The notes below the pieces were generated by a model. That model worked only from the letters and a program-made list of their open reading frames with translations. It was not told the origin of the DNA and searched no databases. A program made the translations under genes and the position numbers. Positions 1 through 6,130 of a stretch of 6,308 nt of DNA are shown here, piece by piece. Each line of letters begins with the position of its first letter. The stretch's first letter is position 1. The stretch is from Acidobacteriota bacterium. Lineage in GTDB: Bacteria; Acidobacteriota; Terriglobia; Acidiferrales; UBA7541. The stretch is from the NCBI GenBank assembly GCA_003161495.1, contig PMOP01000202.1, forward strand, positions 1-6,308. The letters are read 5' to 3'.

Positions 1-88
1 TGAGCTGCGCCGTGAGGAACAGGGAATTGGTGTCGACCCGGTCCGGGGTGAGAAGTTCCGATCCGACTGCGATGATTTCAGCTTTCAT
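1..88 (-). CDS. cinA: CinA N-terminus (competence/damage-inducible protein A), partial
   Basis: The ATG lies at 88-86 and the frame stays open to the window edge, so only the first 29 residues are visible. They begin MKAEIIAVGSELL and continue through DTNSLFLTAQL, which is the characteristic opening of CinA: the first strand of the MoaB/MogA-like (MoCF-binding) domain followed by the G-[TS]-E-L-L motif and the D-T-N-[SA] motif. CinA proteins usually have about 400-430 residues, with this N-terminal domain reported to act as an ADP-ribose pyrophosphatase and, in many members, a C-terminal PncC domain that deamidates nicotinamide mononucleotide. They are cytosolic NAD-recycling and nucleotide-housekeeping enzymes. 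Only 7 bases separate this start from the stop of the propeller gene, and no strong Shine-Dalgarno is seen, so translational coupling is plausible. Whether the PncC domain is present cannot be seen. Identity is confident despite the short fragment. Confidence 0.88.
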   Translation of the reverse strand, partial: MKAEIIAVGSELLTPDRVDTNSLFLTAQL

Positions 89-95
89 TTTCGAG

Positions 96-1121
96 TCAGT
101 GTGGAAGCGGAAGGCCTTCCACTTCCCAATCGAGGGTGAAGAGCGCGTTGGTCGTGGCGAGAATCGCGCGATGGCCCGGCATGAGCGCGAGTCCGACGAG
201 GCCGGTGCCGCCAAGAACGAGTTCGGCGTGCGCGTCCGCGGAAATTCGCACGATGCCGCGGCGGCCTTGGTACGATGCGGCCACGTAGAGATTTCCCTTG
301 CGGTCAAAGGCGAGGCCCTGCGGCCGGCCGAGGCCGCGGAAGAACGTGCTGACTTCGCCCTTCTGATTGATGCGCAGCACGCGGTCGAAACTCGATGTGG
401 TTGGCCCGGTGACGAACAATTCGCCGGTGGGACTGAACGCCAGGTGATATGCCGCCACGGACGGCTCGATCGTGGCGAAGACGAAAATCTGGCGGTCGGG
501 GCCGATCTTGAAAATCGTGCCGCTGCGATCGCCCACAAAAAGATTGCCGATGGTGTCAAATGCGATTCCGGTTGCCACGCCCATGCCTTCGACCCACAGC
601 TGCGAGCGTCCGTCCGGAGCGACGCGATGTATGGTCCCGTCGTCGCGGCAGGAAACGTAGAGATAGCCCTCGCGATCCAGCGCCAGGCCGGTGGGATTCA
701 CGAGTTCGGTGACAAACGGCTTCACCGCATAATTCGGCGTGATCTTGTACAGCGAGACGGCGACTTTTTGTCCGCGGTGGCCGCTATAAGTGACATAGAT
801 GTTTCCTTCCATGTCGACCACAGGGTTTGCCACGGGGTGAAGATTGTCGGCAATCTGTACGCCCAGGTGAAAGGCGAAGGGCTGGCTCGCCGCGCGCGAA
901 GTTTCCACGCTGACGATGCTGCCCGCCGCGCCTTCCGGCACGCGCGCAATCAGATAATTTTGCGTGGAGATCAGCAGGCTCGCTTCGGTTTCGCCAAACC
1001 GCACGTGCGGCCGCGTATTGGGCCGCGGGACGAAGCCCGCGCCGTAAATTGTGACGTCGCCGCCGGGAATGCCTGCACCCGGCTGGATGCGGTCAATGCG
1101 CGGTATGCCGTTGGTTTCCAA
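96..1121 (-). CDS. TIG/IPT plus NHL-type beta-propeller protein
   Basis: This 341-residue protein has two visible parts. Residues 7-85 look like a TIG/IPT immunoglobulin-like domain (PRIDRIQPGAGIPGG, then VTIYGAGF). Residues 95-335 carry repeated NHL/SMP-30-type blades, each with a hydrophobic-x-D-x-x-G-N-[IL]-[YF]-V core: near 100-111, 143-171, 183-210, 223-240 and 267-296, with a degenerate last blade near 307-330. About six blades would give a closed propeller. Such folds bind proteins or small ligands or act as lactonases; I cannot assign substrate or catalysis. No signal peptide or membrane segment is seen, so as annotated it would be cytosolic. The start is TTG at 1121-1119, preceded by a weak GAG about 7 bases upstream. 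The frame is open back to a TGA inside repeat element 1 but offers no ATG or GTG there, and the TIG domain begins right after this TTG. It sits between pgpA and cinA, 7 bases from cinA, which suggests co-transcription. Fold confident, function unknown. Confidence 0.85.
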   Translation of the reverse strand: METNGIPRIDRIQPGAGIPGGDVTIYGAGFVPRPNTRPHVRFGETEASLLISTQNYLIARVPEGAAGSIVSVETSRAASQPFAFHLGVQIADNLHPVANPVVDMEGNIYVTYSGHRGQKVAVSLYKITPNYAVKPFVTELVNPTGLALDREGYLYVSCRDDGTIHRVAPDGRSQLWVEGMGVATGIAFDTIGNLFVGDRSGTIFKIGPDRQIFVFATIEPSVAAYHLAFSPTGELFVTGPTTSSFDRVLRINQKGEVSTFFRGLGRPQGLAFDRKGNLYVAASYQGRRGIVRISADAHAELVLGGTGLVGLALMPGHRAILATTNALFTLDWEVEGLPLPH

Positions 1122-1220
1122 ATTTATTCTCGAAGAGACTTTTTCATCAGATCCGAAGTCTCCAAACCTGAAGCACCGTTGCTGTTGGTCTTTGCCGCCG
1201 TTCTTTGCTGCCGGTTTTTG

Positions 1221-1298
1221 CTGTAGCTCGCCTCTTCAGAGGCGAGGGTTTAGATGTAACTGTAAGAAAACCCCCGCCTCTGAAGAGGCGGGCTACAG
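1221..1298. repeat. REP-doublet-like inverted repeat, element 1
   Basis: Two inward-facing units flank a short spacer. The left unit has head GTAG (1223-1226), stem CTCGCCTC (1227-1234), loop TTCA, stem GAGGCGAG (1239-1246). The right unit, read on the minus strand, has head GTAG (1296-1293), stem CCCGCCTC (1292-1285), loop TTCA, stem GAGGCGGG (1280-1273). Each stem is a perfect 8 bp, and the two arms differ at one base pair, T-A against C-G, a compensated change. Tails are GGTTT on the left and GGTTTTCTT on the right. It lies 7 bases beyond the pgpA stop. Reading in the gene direction, the first hairpin followed by GGTTTTCTT also resembles a weak intrinsic terminator. Architecture matches REP/RAYT units; this naming is inference. 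Confidence 0.85.
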
Positions 1299-1305
1299 CG
1301 ACGGC

Positions 1306-1902
1306 CTATAGCCCGAGCGCACGCGCGATCCACAATCCGAGCGCTGCGTAAATCCCCGCGATCCAATCATCCGCCATGATTCCCAAGCCGCCGGGGAGCG
1401 ATTCGGCTTGCCGCGCTGGAAACGGCTTCCAAATATCGAACACACGAAAAAGTATAAAGCCCAGCAGGAAACTTTTCCAGTTTAACACCGTGAACGGAGA
1501 GAAGTAGGCGATCATCTGGCCGGAAACTTCATCGATCACGACGAACTGCGGGTCTTTCTTGTTTGCGTACTTTGCCGCCTGGCCCGCCACGTAAACGCCG
1601 AGAATCGCGAAAAGCAACACAACAAAATAATCCACAGCACCCGGGAGCAATCCGATGGTCCAGAAATTTGCGACCGGGACGAGGTCCAAATTCGGCCGCT
1701 CCTGCCGCCAACGAATCCAGTGCATCCCTAGTGCAATAGCTACGCCGCCTAGCGAACCCCAAGTGCCCGGCGCTTTTGGAAGATAGCCGAGGCCGAATGC
1801 GGTGGCGATGGCGAGCGAAATGCGCGGCTTGCGCCGGATGGATTCGGGCGAAGGCGGGGCGCTACTCGTCGTTGTCGGAAGATTCGGGGTGGGAGTGCTC
1901 AT
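1306..1902 (-). CDS. pgpA: Phosphatidylglycerophosphatase A (PgpA)
   Basis: The 198-residue product would dephosphorylate phosphatidylglycerol phosphate to phosphatidylglycerol, the last step of PG synthesis, at the inner membrane. Family motifs are clear: ATAFGLGYLPKAPGTWGSL (residues 33-51), the acidic D-P-x-F-V-V-I-D-E-V-S-G-Q block (117-129), F-R-x-F-D-I-W-K-P-F-P-A-R (152-164) and GGLGIMADDWIAG (171-183). The clustered acidic residues fit a Mg2+-dependent phosphatase. Hydrophobic segments lie near 28-60, 80-110 and 146-158 and at the C-terminus. At 198 residues it is longer than the usual 160-175, because the first 27 residues are a Pro/Thr/Ser-rich lead. The ATG at 1902-1900 is the only ATG before the conserved domain, and it makes a 41-base overlap with yacG in another frame, suggesting translational coupling. 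A loose GGAAG lies 12-16 bases upstream. Repeat element 1 follows the TAG stop after 7 bases. Confidence 0.95.
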   Translation of the reverse strand: MSTPTPNLPTTTSSAPPSPESIRRKPRISLAIATAFGLGYLPKAPGTWGSLGGVAIALGMHWIRWRQERPNLDLVPVANFWTIGLLPGAVDYFVVLLFAILGVYVAGQAAKYANKKDPQFVVIDEVSGQMIAYFSPFTVLNWKSFLLGFILFRVFDIWKPFPARQAESLPGGLGIMADDWIAGIYAALGLWIARALGL

Positions 1903-2074
1903 TCGTTTCGATTTCTTCCGGTTCCGATTCGTCCATCATGGGGACGGCGATTTTGTATTTTCCCACGGCCCAGTTGCCGAGGTCGCGTTCGCGGCAGCGC
2001 GCGCTGCAGAAGGGAAACTCCGCGGACGTTTCCGAATCGGTGGGCTGCTTGCAAATTGGGCATTTCAATTTCAC
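1862..2074 (-). CDS. yacG: YacG-type zinc-finger DNA gyrase inhibitor
   Basis: A small 70-residue protein starting at GTG (2074-2072), VKLKCPICK. It shows C-P-I-C (Cys5, Cys8), then PFCSARC (Cys23, Cys27) followed by RERDLGNWAVGKY: the four-cysteine zinc site and the R-x-x-D-L-G-x-W signature of YacG. The E. coli homologue is about 65 residues, binds GyrB and inhibits gyrase DNA binding. The C-terminal 25 residues are strongly acidic (MMDESEPEEIETNE and on), as in other YacG tails. The frame is open upstream to 2290, which would give 142 residues, but that extension runs through repeat element 2 and into the end of rimO. GTG directly before the zinc finger is therefore preferred, with a weak GGA about 9-11 bases upstream. 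Its last 41 bases overlap the start of pgpA. Family membership is confident, the exact start somewhat less so. Confidence 0.9.
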   Translation of the reverse strand: MKLKCPICKQPTDSETSAEFPFCSARCRERDLGNWAVGKYKIAVPMMDESEPEEIETNEHSHPESSDNDE

Positions 2075-2102
2075 GGCAGATTTCCAAGTCTGATGCGATT
2101 TG

Positions 2103-2176
2103 AGTGGCGCATGCTTCAGCTTGCGGGTTTTCGTCCTTGCAAGTTTTAACCCCCGCAAGCTGAAGCATGCGCCACT
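2103..2176. repeat. REP-doublet-like inverted repeat, element 2
   Basis: A perfect 25 bp inverted repeat (2103-2127 against 2152-2176) surrounds a 24-base centre. Each arm begins AGTGG, a GTGG head rather than GTAG, followed by a 7 bp imperfect hairpin, CGCATGC - TTCA - GCTTGCG, with a single T.T mismatch. The tail is GGTTTT on the left and GGGGTTAAAA on the right. The centre contains TCCTTGCAAGT, nearly the same as the centre of element 3. It starts 1 base after the rimO stop codon (2180-2178) and ends about 29 bases before the yacG GTG, so it fills the rimO-yacG gap. Confidence 0.88.
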
Positions 2177-2177
2177 T

Positions 2178-3620
2178 TTAAGCCAAAACCCGTAGGGCGG
2201 CGCCGGTCGATACGCGCTGCAGCGGCGCGGTAGCGGGGATGTGCGCCACGGCTGGTCGCGGGACATCAAGGATTTCCACCACGCGGCCAACCATGTCGTA
2301 CTCGTGCGTCTCTGTGATTTCCGCGGTGACCACGTCGCCAGTGCGCGCGGAGATCGTCGTCCCCGCGACCTCGATATCGTTCAAGTACAGTTTGCCGTCG
2401 ATGTCCGGCGCCATGCCTTCCAGGCGCGCTTCCCACACGAGCGGCGAATCTTTCGAGGGGCCTTCGACGAGAGCGGTCACGCGGCGGCCGCGAAATTTCC
2501 GCAGCTTGCGCGCTGAAATTTTTTGCTGAATTTCCATCAGGCGGCTCTGGCGCTCGCTGATGGTGTCCTCGTCCACTTTGCCGTCGAGCGCAAAGCTCGA
2601 CGCGTTGTCGACGTCGGAATAAGGGAAGACGCCCATCCAGTCAAATTCCGCGGCCTTCACAAAATCGCACAACTCGCGAAAGTCCGCATCGGTTTCGCCG
2701 GGGAAGCCGACGATGAACGATGTGCGCAGCGCCACGCCGGGAATCGTCGCGCGCATGCGGCCGAGCAATTGCAGAAACGCGTCGCCATGCGATCCGCGCT
2801 TCATGCGCGCGAGGACGTTGCGGCTGGCGTGCTGCAGGGGCATGTCCACATATTTTGCGATGCGCGGATGCGCGGCTATGGTGTCGAGCAGGCGCTGGGT
2901 CACGCGGTTCGGATAGCAGTACAGCGAGCGCGCCCACTGCAGGCCTTCGACGCCCGCGAGGCGCTCGAGCAGCAGAGCGAGGCCGTCGCGCAAGCCGAGG
3001 TCTTCGCCATAGGAAGTCGTGTCCTGGCCAATGAGCGTCACTTCGCGAACACCGGCCGCGGCGAGATTTTCCGCCTCGCGAACCACGGATTCAAACCGCC
3101 GGCTGCGAAATTTTCCGCGCAACTGAGGGATGATGCAGAACGTGCAGGGGTGATCGCAGCCTTCGGCAATCTTCATATACGCGGCGTGCTTCGGCGTCGA
3201 GAGAATTCGCGGCGTGAGATCGTGATACAGGTAGGAGGGAAGCGCCGCAGCGCTGGCCGCATCCGACCGCAACTCGCCTTCGACGGCAGCCAAAATATTT
3301 TCGATCTCGCCCGTCCCCACCACCGCATCGACTTCGGGAATCTGCTCCATGATCTGGTCGCGGAAGCGCTCGACGAGGCATCCGGCCACGATTAATTTTT
3401 TGGCCATGCCGAATTTTTTGTGTTCGGCCATTTCCAGGATCGTGTCGATCGATTCTTTCTGCGCCGGAGCGATGAAGCTGCACGTATTAACGACGAGGAC
3501 ATCGGCTTCCTCCGCGCGCGGCGTGAATTCATAGCCGTTGCGCGCGAGCACACCCATCATCACCTCGCTGTCCACAAGGTTTTTCGGGCAACCGAGGCTG
3601 ATGAATCCTGCTTTTGGCAT
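2178..3620 (-). CDS. rimO: Ribosomal protein S12 methylthiotransferase RimO
   Basis: RimO is a radical-SAM enzyme that adds a methylthio group to the conserved aspartate (Asp88 in E. coli) of ribosomal protein S12, using two 4Fe-4S clusters in the cytosol. With the chosen start (480 residues), the N-terminal methylthiotransferase domain has its three cluster cysteines at Cys11 (GFISLGCPKNLVDSE), Cys47 (NTCSF) and Cys81 (AGCLVE). The radical-SAM motif C-D-H-P-C-T-F-C is at 155-162, followed by I-I-P-Q-L-R-G-K. A TRAM RNA/protein-binding domain spans about 375-450, ending H-E-Y-D-M-V-G-R-V-V. LGCPKNLVDSE and the TRAM ending separate it from MiaB. An upstream in-frame ATG at 3665 adds 15 unconserved residues; neither start has a clear Shine-Dalgarno, so family alignment decided. 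About 30 residues follow the TRAM domain, more than usual. Repeat elements bound the gene: element 3 upstream, element 2 one base after the stop. Confidence 0.96.
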   Translation of the reverse strand: MPKAGFISLGCPKNLVDSEVMMGVLARNGYEFTPRAEEADVLVVNTCSFIAPAQKESIDTILEMAEHKKFGMAKKLIVAGCLVERFRDQIMEQIPEVDAVVGTGEIENILAAVEGELRSDAASAAALPSYLYHDLTPRILSTPKHAAYMKIAEGCDHPCTFCIIPQLRGKFRSRRFESVVREAENLAAAGVREVTLIGQDTTSYGEDLGLRDGLALLLERLAGVEGLQWARSLYCYPNRVTQRLLDTIAAHPRIAKYVDMPLQHASRNVLARMKRGSHGDAFLQLLGRMRATIPGVALRTSFIVGFPGETDADFRELCDFVKAAEFDWMGVFPYSDVDNASSFALDGKVDEDTISERQSRLMEIQQKISARKLRKFRGRRVTALVEGPSKDSPLVWEARLEGMAPDIDGKLYLNDIEVAGTTISARTGDVVTAEITETHEYDMVGRVVEILDVPRPAVAHIPATAPLQRVSTGAALRVLA

Positions 3621-3685
3621 AAGAATGCGTCGCGCAATGGCGGGACGGTCCGAGTATTCTAACATGGTGAGGGCTTGCGTGCCGT

Positions 3686-3717
3686 GAGTAGAGCGGGCTT
3701 CGAGTAGCGCGGGCTTC
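3686..3717 (+). repeat. 16-nt tandem duplication of the left end of element 3
   Basis: The 16-mer GAGTAGAGCGGGCTTC (3686-3701) is followed directly by GAGTAGCGCGGGCTTC (3702-3717), with one difference at position 7. The second copy is the head and ascending stem of repeat element 3. The first is therefore a truncated extra copy containing GTAG and most of a stem but no returning strand. It lies in the gap between element 3 and the rimO start. Confidence 0.8.
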
Positions 3718-3776
3718 AGCCTGCGGGTGTTAGTCCTTCCAAGTACTAAAACCCGCAGGCTGAAGCCCGCGCTACT
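3703..3776. repeat. REP-doublet-like inverted repeat, element 3
   Basis: A perfect 26 bp inverted repeat (3703-3728 against 3751-3776) continues for a few more bases after one mismatch. Each arm has head GTAG, then a 7 bp hairpin, CGCGGGC - TTCA - GCCTGCG, with one G.T pair, then tail GGTGTTAGT (left) or GGTTTTAGT (right). The centre contains TCCTTCCAAGT, one base different from element 2. GTAG-to-CTAC length is 72 bases, as in element 2. It lies 6 bases beyond the stop of the transglutaminase gene. Read in the gene direction, hairpin plus GGTTTTAGT could also act as a weak terminator. Confidence 0.9.
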
Positions 3777-3782
3777 TTCCGA

Positions 3783-6050
3783 TCAACGCGACCGCAGGAA
3801 CGCGCGTATGCGATCGATCAACGAAGAAGCGCGTTGCGGATCCGAGGGCTTGCCGCCGTAGCGGGCGGCCTGATAGATCGAAGTCAATTCGTACACAGGC
3901 TCGGCAAGATTTCCGTTCGGCAGCGTCGCTGCGAATTCCATGGGCGTCTGGGCGGCCGTTTTGCGAATCCCTCCACCTTCCAGAACGCGCAACATTTCGC
4001 CGTATTGCAGCGTCGCCAGGTGCGGCGTCATTTCGCGTCCGGGCGCAATTCGCATGCGCCACAGGACCATAAACCGGCGGCGAATTTCAGGGCGCAAAAT
4101 CAGGACGGCGAAGAAGAGCACTCCGAAAATCACAAAAAATCCGGTTCGCCCGGACGAACTGCGCGATACCCGGTCCTGCCAGAGTTTCATCTCGTCTGTC
4201 ATGCGGCGCCGCACGCCGGCAAATTCGGCGCGAATCCGCTCCGCCCAGTCGCGTGAAAAACGGCCCACGCTTTGCGCCACGGTCACCTGATGCAGGAAAT
4301 CGTAATTGATGACCCACTCGCTCCACTGCAGCTCAAACCAATCCCAGTAATGGGAGAGCTGCGCGAACATGCCGGGTGGCGGGTCATTCGACGGCGGAGT
4401 GGGATCAAATGTCAGCCAGCCGAAGCCCGGGAAATAGGCTTCCACCCAGCTGTGCGCGTCGCTGGCGCGCACCACAAGATCGCCCGCTATGTCGTTATAC
4501 TCCCCGGTTTGGAATCCGTTTATGTAACGCGCCGGAACATTGAGCGAGCGCAGCATGACGGTCATGGCCGCGGCAAAGTATTCGCAATGGCCCGCGCGCT
4601 TTTGAAACAAGAAGTAAGCCAGCGGGTCAGCTTGCGGCGTCCCACTGAGGTCCAGCGTGTAGCCGTAATGCGACTTCAGATAGCTTTCGATGGACCGAGC
4701 CTGGTCATAGGGATTGATGTCGCGCGCGGTGATTTGCCGGGCCAAGTCAGGAATCCGGGGATCGAGCTTAGGCAATTGCAAATAGGTCTCGCGAATCGAG
4801 GCCGGATATTCGGTGCCAGCCTGACGAACCGCGGCGGTCGGCGCCATGGGCAGGAGCGAGTTTGCTTCGTACTCGATCCGCGCGTAGTTGTGGTAGGGAT
4901 TGAAAATAGAACCGGTAAAATCCTGTAAAATGTATGTGCGCCGCTGGCTATAGGGCGATCTGCCTGTATCGTCAGTGAAATGCCCGCGCACGCTTTCGGC
5001 CTCATTGGCAAAGAAGAGCGCCGTGCTGCCAATGGGCTCGAGTAGCACCGTGTAATGGATGGGCCTGCCTGTCTGTGGCGCGCCGGCTTCCTCAGGATTC
5101 AGGTGGAACCAGCCGCCCTCCTCGCTGGAACTGAGCGTCGTCGGTTCATGCGGTTCGTTGAACCAGCGCTTGCCGTCGAATTTGGTCAGCGCCACTCCGC
5201 GCCAGTGGACACCTTGCGCGGCAATGATGCCGCCATCGACGGTGACGCGCATGACCACGGTGCTGTTCTTCTTGATTTCGCCGATTTCGCCGAGTTCCAC
5301 GTCGTCGCTGAAGCCGGATATCATGGCCGGCTGCATGTTGAGGCCGGACACGTAGCCGCCGCCGAAACGCGGCAGGATGAGAAAAATAACGGCCCCCCCC
5401 AACACAGATCCGATCGCGATGAAGGCGGAAGTAATGCCCAGGGCGTTGTGCAGTTGATTTGCTGCGGCTGTGCCGGACTCCATGGGACGAGTGACCGCCC
5501 CTTCGGCGCTCCGCCACATTTCGAGGCCGACGAAGGTTGAGACCGCGAGACCCAGAAAGATAAAGAAGAAAGCCAGAAAAACCGTGTCCACCGTGAGGAT
5601 TGCGGCAGCCAGCATGGACGTGAAACCCATCATAGTCAGGAACAGATAATCCCGAACCGTTACGGCGCTATATAGCCGTACGACAGTGGCAAATAGCATC
5701 AAGTGAACGGTCGCCAGCAAGGCCGCGTAAAGGCCCGGACTTTGCGAACCTGCCGCCAGCATGCGCGAAATGATCCAGAGATCGACGGGGAAGAAAATAA
5801 AATAAGCCACCGTCAGCCAAGTGGCTGCGCGGTTTGAAATTTCCGGGCCGTTGCCATGCCACCAGCGGTAACCCTTGAAGAGCATGGCGGCCGGAAGCGC
5901 AAGCATCGTAACCAGGTCCAGCTTGCCGGTGGAGACCAGGGTCAGCACGCCCGTCAGCAGCAGAAAATAAAGGGAAATCTCAAAATGACGCCGGAGGGCG
6001 GAGAGGTGCCTCGGGTTCGATTCGGCGGAAGTTTGGCCTGCGGGGTCCAT
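3783..6050 (-). CDS. Transglutaminase-like membrane protein, TgpA/DUF3488-DUF4129 family
   Basis: This 755-residue integral membrane protein has the three-part TgpA layout. First come six or seven hydrophobic segments (near 25-40, 44-58, 76-95, 107-130, 135-153, 156-176 and 205-227; DUF3488 region). Next is a large, probably periplasmic part with the transglutaminase core: Cys489 (KRAGHCEYFAAAMTVMLR), His533 (ASDAHSWVEAYF) and Asp549 (GWLTFDPTPP) form the expected Cys-His-Asp triad. Last are a membrane segment at 637-653 and a cytosolic DUF4129-like tail (about 675-735, with T-P-x-E-F-A and Y-Q-A-A-R-Y-G). Pseudomonas TgpA is an essential periplasmic transglutaminase-like protein; the substrate here is unknown, and protease-like activity is also possible. 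Relatives often follow moxR and DUF58 genes; neither is confirmed here. The ATG at 6050-6048 lacks a clear Shine-Dalgarno. An 8-G run on the coding strand (5400-5393) falls in the last N-terminal membrane segment, with the frame intact. Repeat element 3 follows the stop. Confidence 0.93.
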   Translation of the reverse strand: MDPAGQTSAESNPRHLSALRRHFEISLYFLLLTGVLTLVSTGKLDLVTMLALPAAMLFKGYRWWHGNGPEISNRAATWLTVAYFIFFPVDLWIISRMLAAGSQSPGLYAALLATVHLMLFATVVRLYSAVTVRDYLFLTMMGFTSMLAAAILTVDTVFLAFFFIFLGLAVSTFVGLEMWRSAEGAVTRPMESGTAAANQLHNALGITSAFIAIGSVLGGAVIFLILPRFGGGYVSGLNMQPAMISGFSDDVELGEIGEIKKNSTVVMRVTVDGGIIAAQGVHWRGVALTKFDGKRWFNEPHEPTTLSSSEEGGWFHLNPEEAGAPQTGRPIHYTVLLEPIGSTALFFANEAESVRGHFTDDTGRSPYSQRRTYILQDFTGSIFNPYHNYARIEYEANSLLPMAPTAAVRQAGTEYPASIRETYLQLPKLDPRIPDLARQITARDINPYDQARSIESYLKSHYGYTLDLSGTPQADPLAYFLFQKRAGHCEYFAAAMTVMLRSLNVPARYINGFQTGEYNDIAGDLVVRASDAHSWVEAYFPGFGWLTFDPTPPSNDPPPGMFAQLSHYWDWFELQWSEWVINYDFLHQVTVAQSVGRFSRDWAERIRAEFAGVRRRMTDEMKLWQDRVSRSSSGRTGFFVIFGVLFFAVLILRPEIRRRFMVLWRMRIAPGREMTPHLATLQYGEMLRVLEGGGIRKTAAQTPMEFAATLPNGNLAEPVYELTSIYQAARYGGKPSDPQRASSLIDRIRAFLRSR
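5393..5400 (-). repeat. Eight-G homopolymer inside the transglutaminase-like gene
   Basis: Eight consecutive C on the plus strand (G on the coding strand) encode part of Leu-Gly-Gly-Ala at about residues 217-220. It is the longest homopolymer I noticed inside a gene in this window. The frame is intact through it. Such tracts are prone to slippage and to sequencing error, and a change of one base would cut the protein before its transglutaminase core. Confidence 0.6.
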
Positions 6051-6130
6051 GGCGCGAGTGATTAGTTTAACATCCCGCGAGGTGCTGGGGAGCGCGTGCG
6101 GCGTATCGGGTAATGGCGCGAACGAATTCC

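Noticed and set aside
12..1226. A 404-codon open frame on the plus strand opposite the propeller gene
   Set aside because: The minus-strand frame has clear TIG and NHL motifs. The plus frame has no recognisable domain and is explained by high GC at third codon positions.
2181..2200. AAAACCC followed by GTAG just outside element 2, as a decayed extra unit
   Set aside because: Only short matches with no returning stem or TTCA loop, and it lies within the rimO coding end. Chance is a sufficient explanation.
2523..3395. A 290-codon plus-strand open frame opposite rimO, and a similar one at 4272-4928 opposite the transglutaminase-like gene
   Set aside because: Both are shadows of strongly supported minus-strand genes with conserved catalytic motifs, and neither shows domain-like sequence.
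3656..3661. TAGAAT as a -10 box for rimO on the minus strand
   Set aside because: No matching -35 hexamer is found at suitable spacing, and a single hexamer is too weak to call a promoter.
2178..3665. Longer rimO start at ATG 3665
   Set aside because: It adds 15 residues not typical of RimO, and no Shine-Dalgarno supports it. The second ATG at 3620 gives the family-typical beginning MPKAGFISLGCPKN. It remains possible.
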